From Colwellia sp. M166 (GTDB lineage Bacteria; Pseudomonadota; Gammaproteobacteria; Enterobacterales; Alteromonadaceae), in contig NZ_CP040755.1 in assembly GCF_024585285.1 (NCBI RefSeq), positions 3,100,001 to 3,164,000 on the forward strand: DNA of 64,000 nucleotides, given 5' to 3'. Of this stretch, positions 10,206 to 18,086 are shown piece by piece (the stretch's first letter is position 1; each line of letters begins with the position of its first letter). The position numbers and the translations under genes are program-made. Under the pieces are notes generated by a model, which did no database searches, was not told the origin of the DNA, and saw only the letters and a list, made by a program, of their open reading frames with translations.

Positions 10206-11204
10206 ACCTCAGATCGGGTTAAGCCCTAACCATAGCATTCTTCTCTACGTCACTAATATTAAGGGTTGGCTTATTTTCTTTAAGGCAATAAGCCACTAAA
10301 CCTGCCAGTAAATTCAACATAAAACTATTAGGGCTACGATGACGCGAATGCTCTATTTGAGATATATTCTTCAATTGATCATTTATCGTTTCAATAATAA
10401 ACCGTCTAGATAACATTGCTCTATCCCATAACGACATAGCTTTGGCTTTCATATTACGGCGCACGGTTGTTATCAAATCAACTCCTTTTTCCTTCAAACC
10501 AACTGTTAATTTTTTTGCTTATATAGCCTTTATCTGCATATAACTTCCCTTTTAAGTTTTTAGCTAAGGCTAATACGGGCTTTGTGTCGTGAACATTGCC
10601 AGTAGTTAATTTAGCCTCAACTATTTCACCTCTAAAGTTAGTGACTAAATGTAGTTTGAACCCATAAAACCAACCCATTGTTCCTTTGCCCCGTTCGGCT
10701 ATACCGTCAAATGTTTTATGTCTAGGAATTCTTAAGTTATGGCATACTTTTATGCTTGTAGAGTCAATAAACTCAATACCTGTAGACTCACCTTTAAGTA
10801 TTGAAAAGTAGCTAGAAAGTGGAACGACCGCTTTAGGCATCACTTCTAAAAATCGAGTGTAGCTCAATAAGCTAGGGAAATGTGAACGATAAAACTTAGC
10901 AATATAACCTTTATAATAATTTTTAAAGTCGCGATGATTTGATGTATGAAAAGCAATTAATATAGTGATTATCTCACTCATAGCCATACGGCATGGACGA
11001 TTTCGCTTGATACTTCCATCAGCAATTAATTGTTTCTCCCATTGTGGGATAAATACGCGACAAAAATCATCGACATCACAGAATATTTCAACTAGTTTAT
11101 TCATGCCCGTTCCTTATTATCTTTCTGTTTTTTCTTGGTCGAAAGATCGGATCGTGGAACGGGCACTTAGTTCAATTTAATTAATTCTTATCCCGAGCTG
11201 AGGT
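10206..11204 (-). mobile_element. IS982-family insertion sequence, 999 bp
   Basis: The terminal inverted repeats are ACCTCAGATCGGGTTAAG at 10206-10223 and, on the minus strand, ACCTCAGCTCGGGATAAG at 11187-11204 (16 of 18 match). A 6-bp direct repeat TAACTA flanks both ends (10200-10205 and 11205-11210). The transposase inside is frameshifted. The element interrupts a PEP-CTERM gene on one side and a GNAT gene on the other. Confidence 0.9.
10219..11104 (-). pseudogene. IS982 transposase, frameshifted
   Basis: The N-terminal part (11104 down to 10478) contains the catalytic aspartates in IEFIDSTS and YADKGY; the C-terminal part (10497 down to 10219) supplies the Glu of IIETINDQLK. The frames join if one A is removed from the seven-A run at 10510-10516, restoring GYISKK followed by LTVGLKEKG. 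The needed shift is +1, not the -1 used by many insertion sequences, so a one-base insertion is the simpler reading. All three DDE residues are intact otherwise, so inactivation looks recent. Confidence 0.85.
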
Positions 11205-11598
11205 TAACTAGACCTTTAATCAATTCACTGCCATAGCCTTTAGCCCAATAAGACTCACCTAATAGGTAGCCAATATGTAAATCCAATTGTCTTTTTTTCG
11301 TCTCATCGTCATAAAGAAATACAAAACCAATAACCTCATTGTTTGATTTTAGCTGGATGGATAGAAAACAGCTTTCTTTAATTCTTTGTTGCCACCAATT
11401 ATTTGCCTCTTCGTAGCTTGTTATGTTTTGCCATTCACTTGGGAGAGAGTTAGTCACTGTTGGCGTTAACAACGCCAAAACTTTACGTGTGTATAGTCGT
11501 TTACTGTCTTCATTAAATAATTGGGAATTAAGACTTTTAATTAATAGTCGTTCAGTATTAAACGTGCACCTTTGGTGCAGCGGTTGGAGATATGCCAT
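11205..11598 (-). pseudogene. GNAT acetyltransferase, 3' end cut off by IS982
   Basis: The 131 native residues match the RimJ/RimL-type GNAT fold: TERLLIKSLNS at the start, EVIGFVFLY, then motif A HIGYLLGESYWAKGYGSELI. The acetyl-CoA loop is present, but the domain's last part is missing because IS982 begins right after GLV; a few element-derived residues precede the stop. It follows the CPYC membrane gene by about 60 bp and is probably the last member of that operon. Confidence 0.8.
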
Positions 11599-11658
11599 TT
11601 TAAAACTCCTTTGTTGAGACCCTTCAAAATATTTTATTGCTATGGTGCATCTCTATGC

Positions 11659-12063
11659 TTAAAGTGAGTCGGTTGACTCTTCTTTAAAAGATTGCTTGAA
11701 CTCCTTCGTCATTTGATAGCCTTTAATTGCAGGCATTGCAATAGCATTTAAACAAAGTTGCCCTAACATGATTAAAGTTGCCGTTGCTAATGCATCTAAT
11801 ATCCACGCAATGGCAGTACCACCAAAACCGATATAGCTAGGCATAGTTTCTAATGCAGGGATTGTCTGTAATCCAGTTATACCATGTAGGGCTAATGCAA
11901 CCCAAAAGCCAAAGCAGTAGGGGCATTGCCACGCTTGGTATAAATAAGCCAGTGGTCTAGGTAATCTTTCAATAATCCAGTTAAACCAGTTGCCCCAATC
12001 GGGTAATTTTTCCCACAACAAGATATATATCGAAAGTCCCATAAGCGCGAGTGTCATGTTCAT
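11659..12063 (-). CDS. Small membrane protein with CPYC motif
   Basis: The 134-residue protein has about three hydrophobic helices and the motif CPYCFGFW at residues 47-54, placed at the beginning of the second helix. I do not recognise a characterised family; the pattern recalls DUF1360-like membrane proteins. The two cysteines could bind metal or form a redox pair. It starts 22 bp after the methyltransferase stop and so shares its transcript. Confidence 0.65.
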   Translation of the reverse strand: MNMTLALMGLSIYILLWEKLPDWGNWFNWIIERLPRPLAYLYQAWQCPYCFGFWVALALHGITGLQTIPALETMPSYIGFGGTAIAWILDALATATLIMLGQLCLNAIAMPAIKGYQMTKEFKQSFKEESTDSL

Positions 12064-12085
12064 TTTTAATTTCCTTCAGTTAATA

Positions 12086-12748
12086 TTAAGCTTTATATCC
12101 TGTGATTATTGATGCCGTGGCATCTGGCTCACGGTGCTCCGAATTTGAAATATCTGTAAAACCATTTTTGTTCAGTAATTTCACAATGCCATTTCTAGTT
12201 TTAAGTTCATGTTTGCATGAAAATTTTTCGTTATCGTCAGCTTGTTCTTGCCCGTATTCAATCGACTCTTGCCAAAGATCATCAACAGAGACAAATCGAC
12301 CTGATGGCTTTAGTATTCTTAATACTTCATTGAGTCCATCGTTAACATTTACCCAATGATGTAGGGTATTCACCGCTAACACTAAGTCACAGCTTTCACT
12401 TTCAAACGGTATTTTTTCTGCTCCTGCAAGTAAGAATGTCACCCGTTGATAATGGCTGTCTTTTACGGTGAGTTTTGAGGCGATTTCAAGCATTTTAGCT
12501 GTTGGGTCAATGCCTGTAACATGCCCTGTTGATAGCCTGCTGGCAATTGCTCTAACAGCAGCTCCGCTGCCACAACCAATATCTAAAACAATCTCTGATG
12601 GCAATAGATTACAGAATTCAGGAATTTTTTTGTGCAGTAGAAGCTCTCCCCACTGCTCAACGTAATCTTCGGTAAGTTTGTCATTCCATGCACTGGCAAG
12701 TAGATCATCTTTGTTATCATTCATATGTGTTATATTTTTATTAATCAT
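12086..12748 (-). CDS. Class I SAM-dependent methyltransferase
   Basis: A 220-residue methyltransferase of the Methyltransf_11 type. Motif I is VLDIGCGSGAA at about residue 55, followed by the acidic GIDPTAKML and by motif IV LVLAVNTLHHW. The substrate is unknown. The first ATG is at 12748; an internal ATG 24 bp further on is an alternative start. It heads a minus-strand operon with the CPYC membrane protein and the broken GNAT gene, divergent from a MarR regulator whose probable operators lie directly upstream. Confidence 0.85.
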   Translation of the reverse strand: MINKNITHMNDNKDDLLASAWNDKLTEDYVEQWGELLLHKKIPEFCNLLPSEIVLDIGCGSGAAVRAIASRLSTGHVTGIDPTAKMLEIASKLTVKDSHYQRVTFLLAGAEKIPFESESCDLVLAVNTLHHWVNVNDGLNEVLRILKPSGRFVSVDDLWQESIEYGQEQADDNEKFSCKHELKTRNGIVKLLNKNGFTDISNSEHREPDATASIITGYKA

Positions 12749-12749
12749 T

Positions 12750-12764
12750 GTTAGATTGCCTAAC
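12750..12764. promoter_or_regulatory. MarR operator-like palindrome, site 1
   Basis: GTTAG-N5-CTAAC, perfect 5-bp arms, lying directly at the beginning of the methyltransferase gene. It is one of three sites of the same form in the divergent region. Confidence 0.6.
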
Positions 12765-12784
12765 TATTATGGTCATTTAAGTTA

Positions 12785-12799
12785 GTTAGTCAAACTAAT
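12785..12799. promoter_or_regulatory. MarR operator-like palindrome, site 2
   Basis: GTTAG-N5-CTAAT, one mismatch from site 1, centred 35 bp from it. An overlapping reading gives TTAGTT-N5-AACTAA arms. Confidence 0.55.
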
Positions 12800-12908
12800 T
12801 TTTATTTGTGATGTTATTTATGTGAAAAATGTAAGGAGTTGTTTCTTGCAAATATATGCAGTGAGGGGGGGGATATCGTTAGTACTTTTACAGAAGAAAT
12901 GTTATTTT

Positions 12909-12923
12909 GTTAGGTAAGCTAAC
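12909..12923. promoter_or_regulatory. MarR operator-like palindrome, site 3
   Basis: GTTAG-N5-CTAAC, identical arms to site 1, ending 19 bp before the marR-type start codon. Binding here would block transcription of the regulator itself, that is autorepression. Confidence 0.6.
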
Positions 12924-12942
12924 TAAATGATATTGTTTAACT

Positions 12943-13410
12943 ATGGATTTGGAAAACTCACTAATAAAGTTTCAACGAATAATCTCTAGAACGTGGGATG
13001 TGCAAGCGTTTGATAATAAAGAAAGCAGTTTGAGTTATAGTGAATTTGAGTACTTACTATGTGTTCATCTTGCCGAGCATGCCGAAGTTGCTCCTGAAAG
13101 TGAGCAGCATGATGATAGTACTCATTTATCAGCATTGGCTGCTGAAATGCAGGTACAAAAATCATCGGCAAGCTTAATGGTCAATAAACTTGAAAAGCGA
13201 GAGTTAATATATCGCGCCACTTGTCAATATGATGCAAGAGCACAGCATATACTTTTAACTGAAAAAGGTCGGAAATTGTTCCTGAACATTCAAAGTTCTG
13301 TTTATAACAATTTGGCAAAATTGTTGAAGGGCCTTTTGGAGGCTAAAGAATATAATGCTTTTGAGCAAACCCTAGCAAAGATTTGTGCTACGCATGCTAA
13401 CGAAAAATAA
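12943..13410 (+). CDS. MarR family transcriptional regulator
   Basis: The 155-residue protein has the winged-helix pattern of MarR: LSALAAEMQVQKSSASLMVNKLEKREL for the HTH and YDARAQHILLTEKGR for the wing with its conserved DxR. It is divergent from the methyltransferase operon; three GTTAG-N5-CTAAC sites lie between the two starts, so it probably represses both. The effector is unknown. The insertion EVAPESEQHDD before the HTH is unusual in length. Confidence 0.88.
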   Translation: MDLENSLIKFQRIISRTWDVQAFDNKESSLSYSEFEYLLCVHLAEHAEVAPESEQHDDSTHLSALAAEMQVQKSSASLMVNKLEKRELIYRATCQYDARAQHILLTEKGRKLFLNIQSSVYNNLAKLLKGLLEAKEYNAFEQTLAKICATHANEK

Positions 13411-13443
13411 AAAAATCTGCCTAATCGCTTACTGTTATTTCTT

Positions 13444-13472
13444 TTGTTTAGCGTCTATAAACCCCGTATAAT
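13444..13472 (+). promoter_or_regulatory. Sigma-70 promoter of dusA
   Basis: TTGTTT at 13444-13449 and a consensus TATAAT at 13467-13472 are separated by exactly 17 bp. Transcription would start near 13479, about 64 bp before the dusA start codon. Confidence 0.7.
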
Positions 13473-13542
13473 TTAGCAATATTACAGTGGTTATTTTCAA
13501 CGCTGAACTTGCTTTTAATTTATAGGTTTTATTGTTAACTTT

Positions 13543-14529
13543 ATGATTTCTCACAAACTTTCCATTGCACCCATGCTCGATTGGACTGATCGTCATTGCC
13601 GTTATTTTTATCGCGTTATGTCCAAACGTACTGTTTTGTATACCGAAATGGTGACTACGGGCGCCATTTTGTACGGTAAAGGCAATTACTTAGCTTATAA
13701 CGAGCAAGAACACCCGCTGGTTTTGCAGTTGGGCGGTAGTGATGTCAATGCCATGACTGAATGTGCAAAAATTGCTGAGCAGCAAGGGTATGATGAAATC
13801 AATATCAATGTCGGTTGTCCGTCAGATCGTGTACAAAATGGTAAGTTTGGTGCTTGTTTAATGGCTGAGCCTGAACTGGTGGCTGATTGTGTGGCGAGTA
13901 TGCAAAATGCGACTAATATTCCTACGACAGTAAAGTCTCGTATTGGTATTGATGACTTAGACAGTTATGAGTTTTTACAACAGTTTTTAGCAACAGTTAG
14001 TGCGGCGGGCTGTAAGCATTTCATTATTCATGCCCGCAAAGCTTGGTTAAGTGGCTTGAGTCCAAAGCAAAATAGAGATATTCCGCCTCTCGATTACCAA
14101 AGAGTTTATCAACTCAAACAAGACTTTCCGAAATTAGATATTTCGATTAATGGTGGTATTACGACGTTTGCTGCGGCGAACGAGCATATGCAGCATATTG
14201 ATGGTGTTATGATCGGCCGAGAAGTTTATCAAAATCCTTATATGTTAGCTCAAGCTGATAATGAAATTTGGCAGGTCGGTAGTCACGTTAAAAGCCGCCT
14301 TGAAGTGCTTAATGAGATGGTTGATTATATTGACACTCATGTGGCCAGCGGTGGTCGAGCCTGGCATGTCGCAAGGCATATGTTAGGTTTGTGTAATGGC
14401 TTAGCCGGCGCCAAACAATTCCGTCGTTATTTAAGCGAAAATGCTAACGGTCAAAACATTGGTGGTGAAGTATTACAACAAGCTTTCGATAAAGTGTTGC
14501 AGCTTAACCCTGACTTAAATGAAGTTTAG
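13543..14529 (+). CDS. dusA: tRNA-dihydrouridine(20/20a) synthase DusA
   Basis: A 328-residue FMN enzyme that reduces uridine 20/20a in the tRNA D-loop with NADPH. The beginning SIAPMLDWTDRHCR and the EMVTTGA segment are typical of DusA rather than DusB or DusC. The catalytic cysteine is Cys92 in NVGCPSDRVQNG, and the FMN phosphate loop includes INGGI and GVMIGREVYQNP. Length is as expected. It has its own promoter and is separated from the MarR gene. Confidence 0.95.
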   Translation: MISHKLSIAPMLDWTDRHCRYFYRVMSKRTVLYTEMVTTGAILYGKGNYLAYNEQEHPLVLQLGGSDVNAMTECAKIAEQQGYDEININVGCPSDRVQNGKFGACLMAEPELVADCVASMQNATNIPTTVKSRIGIDDLDSYEFLQQFLATVSAAGCKHFIIHARKAWLSGLSPKQNRDIPPLDYQRVYQLKQDFPKLDISINGGITTFAAANEHMQHIDGVMIGREVYQNPYMLAQADNEIWQVGSHVKSRLEVLNEMVDYIDTHVASGGRAWHVARHMLGLCNGLAGAKQFRRYLSENANGQNIGGEVLQQAFDKVLQLNPDLNEV

Positions 14530-14588
14530 TATTTAACTTTTTCTCCTTTATTTAGTTCATCTACTTTTGCCTTTCTACGTTTTTCAAG

Positions 14589-14622
14589 TCCCAATATCGA
14601 TATTTATTGTTCGATATTGGGA
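14589..14622. repeat. Perfect hairpin downstream of dusA
   Basis: TCCCAATATCGA (14589-14600) pairs perfectly with 14611-14622 around a 10-nt loop. No T-run follows on either strand, so it is not a standard intrinsic terminator, but it is the only strong structure after dusA and may end or protect its transcript. Confidence 0.5.
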
Positions 14623-14635
14623 ATATAGCTATACC

Positions 14636-14789
14636 ACCTCAAGATCGGTGTTTCAGGACGTTTGAGCGATTCAAGCTTAAGGTGCATTTTTTGTTAATGG
14701 TACTCTCTTAAAAAAGATGTAACGAGGAATAAGGGGAGGGCTCAGCCTTCCCCTAAGGCTGATTTCAGCTGGATCCTGCAGCTTGAGGT
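14636..14789. repeat. Repeat element with ACCTCAAG/CTTGAGGT ends
   Basis: ACCTCAAG at 14636 is inverted as CTTGAGGT at 14782-14789. The right end GCTGGATCCTGCAGCTTGAG resembles the segment at 53950-53975 (GCTGAATCCTGCATCTTCAAG), about 80 per cent alike. The inside is GC-richer than its surroundings and has inverted GGGGA/TCCCC and GGCT/AGCC stretches. It has no coding frame and is probably a dispersed intergenic repeat. Confidence 0.45.
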
Positions 14790-15053
14790 CGTTTGCGGAC
14801 ATATCATCAGTTTTCTACTGTTTGTGATGGGAATTTAAAAATCACTATAAATTAGTGAATTTCACCATATCGCAACTATATCTGTATTTTATTGGCAAAC
14901 TATATTGATTTTCGAAAATATAACTAAACTTAATTTACTTAATAAACAACGCCTTAGTTTTTATTTTATTTTTGGTACAACCTTTGTAAGAGTTCATACA
15001 ACTTATATTAATGGTGCTATAAAAATAGTACGTTAAACGACTTAAAAGGAATA

Positions 15054-15179
15054 ATGCTGATGCCAAGCTTAACGATATTATTTACGCTGTTTATGTTACC
15101 TGGTATTTGTATGCTAGCCACGTCATTCGTGGTGGCAGGTTTAGAGCGAAAAAAAGATATGTTATCCTCGCAACATTAA
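15054..15179 (+). CDS. Possible 41-residue single-pass membrane protein
   Basis: A small frame begins at an ATG 4 nt after AAAAGGA (15043-15049) and encodes MLMPSLTILFTLFMLPGI followed by a hydrophobic stretch, then basic LERKKDML and a stop. A TATAAAAAT box lies about 35 bp upstream. The composition fits a small inner-membrane peptide with a cytoplasmic basic tail. A second ATG at 15060 is an alternative start. No family is recognised. Confidence 0.45.
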   Translation: MLMPSLTILFTLFMLPGICMLATSFVVAGLERKKDMLSSQH

Positions 15180-15435
15180 TCAAAGGGTCATTATTTTTCA
15201 GCTATCAGGTTGCTTTGTGGTGAAAGCACTTACCCAGCTAGCTGAAGATTTACGTTGCATAAGTTCATCAACGCCTGTTGCTTACCGTGACACCTAGTTA
15301 TTAAAATACCCCGACCTCGTATCATTACTATAGTTGTACTTGCATATAATTTAGCTGAACAGTATTGAGCAATACTGTATATTCAGAGGTATCTCGGCTA
15401 ATTTTGCTTTATATTGATCTGTGAGGCTCTGGATA

Positions 15436-16314
15436 ATGGGCAGTTTTCAACAAACAATTTCATGTGTAGATTTACACGCAATTATAGATAACAAAAATCT
15501 TGTCATACTAGATGCCAGTATTCCTCCAGTAGGTAATATGATGACACCCAAGCATAGCTGGCCAGAATTTCGTATTCCACATACCCGTCGTTTTGATTTA
15601 AACCAAGACTTTTCTGATCTAAAAAGTAATTTACCGCATACCATGCCATCAGTTGGACACTTTGAGTTAGCGGCGAGAGCCATAGGCATTAATCAGCAAA
15701 GCCAGATTGTTGTTTATGATGATTTAGGCTTATTTTCTGCGGCGCGAGCTTGGTACATGTTTCGGGCTATGGGTCATGAAAATATTGCTGTATTAGATGG
15801 TGGTTTACCTTACTGGTTAACGTTGAATAAACCTCTGGCGGATGCTGCAATTGATAACGTGGACGATAAAAACCCTGTGTCTGGGGATTTTGTTGCACAA
15901 GAGCAAGCGGGCTTTTTTGCTCACTGGCGAGAGGTTCAAACTCATACTTGCTCGCAAGAAGCGCTTATTATAGACGCACGCGCTAATCGTCGCTTTATCG
16001 GTGCTGATGCTGAGCCACGTGCTGGCGTGCGTAGTGGCCACATGCCTAATGCGAAAAATTTACCTTATACCGATTTGTTCAACCAAGGCTTGTTTAAACC
16101 TGTAAATGAATTAGTACAAACTTTTGCTAATATTAATCCAAAACAGCAAGCAATGATCATGAGTTGTGGCTCAGGTGTTACTGCTTGTGTACTGGCGTTA
16201 GCGGCTAATATTAGTGGTCATACTGATGTACGAGTTTATGATGGCTCGTGGAGCGAGTGGGGCTCACTACCGAATACTGTTGTTGAAACTTCTATTGATA
16301 AGCCCCCTTATTAA
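15436..16314 (+). CDS. sseA: Mercaptopyruvate/thiosulfate sulfurtransferase, two rhodanese domains
   Basis: A 292-residue tandem rhodanese. The N-terminal inactive domain contains VVYDDLGLFSAARAWYMF; the C-terminal domain carries the active-site loop CGSGVTAC with Cys244, the form found in 3-mercaptopyruvate sulfurtransferases. A GTG at 15421 would add five residues, but GAGG at 15423-15426 is well spaced for the ATG at 15436, so that start is preferred. It should move sulfur from mercaptopyruvate to a thiol or cyanide acceptor. It is monocistronic. Confidence 0.88.
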   Translation: MGSFQQTISCVDLHAIIDNKNLVILDASIPPVGNMMTPKHSWPEFRIPHTRRFDLNQDFSDLKSNLPHTMPSVGHFELAARAIGINQQSQIVVYDDLGLFSAARAWYMFRAMGHENIAVLDGGLPYWLTLNKPLADAAIDNVDDKNPVSGDFVAQEQAGFFAHWREVQTHTCSQEALIIDARANRRFIGADAEPRAGVRSGHMPNAKNLPYTDLFNQGLFKPVNELVQTFANINPKQQAMIMSCGSGVTACVLALAANISGHTDVRVYDGSWSEWGSLPNTVVETSIDKPPY

Positions 16315-16592
16315 GACTAGCACAGTTGATCCTTTAGATTACGGCAGCTTTCGCTTGCCGTAATCACAAGCTGTAAATTTCCTTCAAAATAAACTCCCTT
16401 ATTATTTTTTACCAGTGATTTGTTGGTTATCAATTACTTTGATGAAAGCAATGTTTCATATTGGTCAATTTAACTAATTGCAATGACTATATTGACCAAA
16501 ATATAGCTTGACATATTATGTCTCTAAATGATGATTTATAGTGGGATTTTAAAAAACTCTTCAATAACAATGATATAAAAAGTTTTTATCAG

Positions 16593-16609
16593 TTGGCACA
16601 GCACTTGTA
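16593..16609 (+). promoter_or_regulatory. Sigma-54 promoter of the phage-shock locus
   Basis: TTGGCACAGCACTTGTA matches the -24/-12 consensus TGGCAC-N5-TTGC with one change (GT for GC at -12) and the right 10-bp gap between GG and the -12 dinucleotide. It is 71 bp before the first gene. Phage-shock operons are usually sigma-54/PspF controlled; no pspF lies in this window. Confidence 0.8.
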
Positions 16610-16627
16610 ATAGTAATGTCAGATACC

Positions 16628-16659
16628 AGCATGAAGAATTAATAATAACTCTTCATGCT
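16628..16659 (+). promoter_or_regulatory. 5' leader stem-loop of the phage-shock transcript
   Basis: AGCATGAAGA (16628-16637) pairs perfectly with TCTTCATGCT (16650-16659). It lies between the predicted transcription start and the first start codon at 16681, without a T-run, so it would be a structured leader rather than a terminator. Confidence 0.55.
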
Positions 16660-16680
16660 ACAGACATAAGGATATTAATA

Positions 16681-16974
16681 ATGAAACTATTACCGAATAA
16701 GTACGCTTTAAGCACCGTTTTATTATCTTGTACGTTGCTATTTACTTTCAATGCTTCAGCAAAAGAAGTCACTTTAGAACAGAGTTTAGCAGCAACACTA
16801 CAAGCACAAGGAGAAAAGGCTGCGCAGGATTTATCTGCGCAGGTATCGAATTCAATTAAGCTTGAATTGCAACGATTTTCAATGCGCTACAACACAGTGA
16901 AAACTCAAGAGGTGGCCGTGATTTCAACGCAGAATAAGTTAAAGCAAAAAAAACAACACACAGCAGATGATTAA
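16681..16974 (+). CDS. Small exported protein, first gene of the psp locus
   Basis: The 97-residue product has a signal peptide (residues 1-27, cut after ASA) and a short helical, Gln/Lys-rich mature part with likely coiled-coil character (SLAATLQAQGEKAAQDLSAQ). I do not recognise a family. It is the first gene after the sigma-54 promoter and overlaps or abuts the pspA start region, so it should be co-induced during envelope stress. A periplasmic or outer-membrane partner for the Psp response is an inference. Confidence 0.7.
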   Translation: MKLLPNKYALSTVLLSCTLLFTFNASAKEVTLEQSLAATLQAQGEKAAQDLSAQVSNSIKLELQRFSMRYNTVKTQEVAVISTQNKLKQKKQHTADD

Positions 16975-16987
16975 TAGGAGAAGTACC

Positions 16988-17650
16988 ATGGGCATGTTTT
17001 CAAGATTCACTGACATTATTAACGCAAACATTAACTCAATGTTAGATAAAGCAGAAGAGCCAGAAAAAATGATCAAGTTGATCATTCAGGAAATGGAAGA
17101 AACTCTCGTTGAAGTGCGTTCTGCTGCCGCTAAACAAATTGCAGAAAAGAAAACTGTTCTGCGCAATATTCGTGACATGGAAAGTCGTGTTGTTAATTGG
17201 CAAGAAAAAGCTGAGCTTGCTTTGAGTAAAAGCCGTGAAGACTTAGCTAAGTCAGCGCTTATTGAAAAGCAAAGTTGTACACAAAAATTGGCTGAGCTTA
17301 ACGAAGAGCTAGCACAATTTGATGAGTACTTAACGGCTGTTCAGCAAGATAGCCAGCGTTTGCAGGATAAATTAACTGAAGCTAAGCGTAAGCAAGAAGC
17401 TTATGCAATACGTCAACAGTCAGCAGAAGTGCGTTTAAAGGTTTGTGAAAAAGCAGCGATTCATAATATTGACGAAACGATTAATAAGTTTGAACGTTAT
17501 CAGCAAAAAATTGATCGGGTAGAGGCGGAAGTTGAAGCTTATGATATGACTTCAGCAAAAGATTTAACTAGTCAATTTCGTGAGTTAGAAAATGACGACA
17601 ATATTGAAAAAGAGCTTGAACAGCTAAAGAAAAAAGTCGTAAACGGCTAG
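16988..17650 (+). CDS. pspA: Phage shock protein A (PspA/IM30)
   Basis: A 220-residue, almost wholly helical PspA/IM30 protein. The amphipathic N-terminal helix MGMFSRFTDIINANINSML and the segment PEKMIKLIIQEMEETLVEVR are typical. It binds stressed inner membrane, forms scaffolds and, in enterobacteria, restrains PspF. An in-frame ATG at 16967 overlaps the previous gene, but AGGAG at 16976-16980 sets the start at 16988. It follows the small exported protein in the same transcript. Confidence 0.95.
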   Translation: MGMFSRFTDIINANINSMLDKAEEPEKMIKLIIQEMEETLVEVRSAAAKQIAEKKTVLRNIRDMESRVVNWQEKAELALSKSREDLAKSALIEKQSCTQKLAELNEELAQFDEYLTAVQQDSQRLQDKLTEAKRKQEAYAIRQQSAEVRLKVCEKAAIHNIDETINKFERYQQKIDRVEAEVEAYDMTSAKDLTSQFRELENDDNIEKELEQLKKKVVNG

Positions 17651-17669
17651 GCGATAGAGCAAATATATC

Positions 17670-17801
17670 ATGGCGCTTTCATCATGGATAATTACGGGCT
17701 TTATGTTTATAACACCCGTAATTAGTTTTTTTATCGGTGCTGGACTATTGTTTTTTTTCAAATTGATGTGTAAAAGTTGCCATGTTAGGCACGAGGAGTA
17801 A
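17670..17801 (+). CDS. 43-residue membrane protein in the pspB position
   Basis: A short frame between pspA and pspC starts at ATG 17670 and ends at TAA 17801, just 3 bp before the pspC start. It encodes one long hydrophobic segment (about residues 6-34) ending in a cytoplasmic-looking tail with KLMCKSCHVRHEE. It is not similar to PspB, which has a leucine-zipper-like tail, but occupies its place. A CxxC pair in the tail could bind metal or respond to redox. The pspC ribosome-binding site GAGGAG lies at its 3' end, supporting coupling. Confidence 0.6.
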   Translation: MALSSWIITGFMFITPVISFFIGAGLLFFFKLMCKSCHVRHEE

Positions 17802-17804
17802 ATT

Positions 17805-18017
17805 ATGAGTTTTGACCGTGAGTATTCAGTCAATAAAACCTTAACTAAAGATATGGTGCATAAAAAATTATCAGGTGTTTGTGGTGGCATTGCCAAGCAT
17901 TATAACTTGCCACGTATAGCGGTTAGAGTTGGCGCTATTGTCGCACTACTTATGTTTCCTGTTGCTACTGGCGTTGCTTATTTAGTTGCTACGTTGTTAA
18001 TGCCAACAAAAGCCTGA
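17805..18017 (+). CDS. pspC: PspC domain protein
   Basis: The 70-residue product is the minimal PspC domain: KKLSGVCGGIAKHYNLPRIAVRVG followed by one long hydrophobic helix. PspC is the inner-membrane sensor and PspA anchor of the phage-shock system. It lacks the longer C-terminal part of enterobacterial PspC. A GAGGAG sits 8 nt before the ATG. It is third or fourth in the psp operon. Confidence 0.9.
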   Translation: MSFDREYSVNKTLTKDMVHKKLSGVCGGIAKHYNLPRIAVRVGAIVALLMFPVATGVAYLVATLLMPTKA

Positions 18018-18086
18018 AGCTAGAGTTGTTAGGTTAAAGATTTGTAAAACTGGCGCAAGATCAGTTTAATGAAATAGGGGAAGAAA

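Noticed and set aside
10478..10516. Programmed frameshifting in the IS982 transposase
   Set aside because: The seven-A run would need a +1 shift to join the frames, not the usual -1; a one-base insertion is simpler.
17670..17801. Calling this frame pspB
   Set aside because: The place fits, but the sequence lacks the PspB coiled tail and has a CxxC pair instead.
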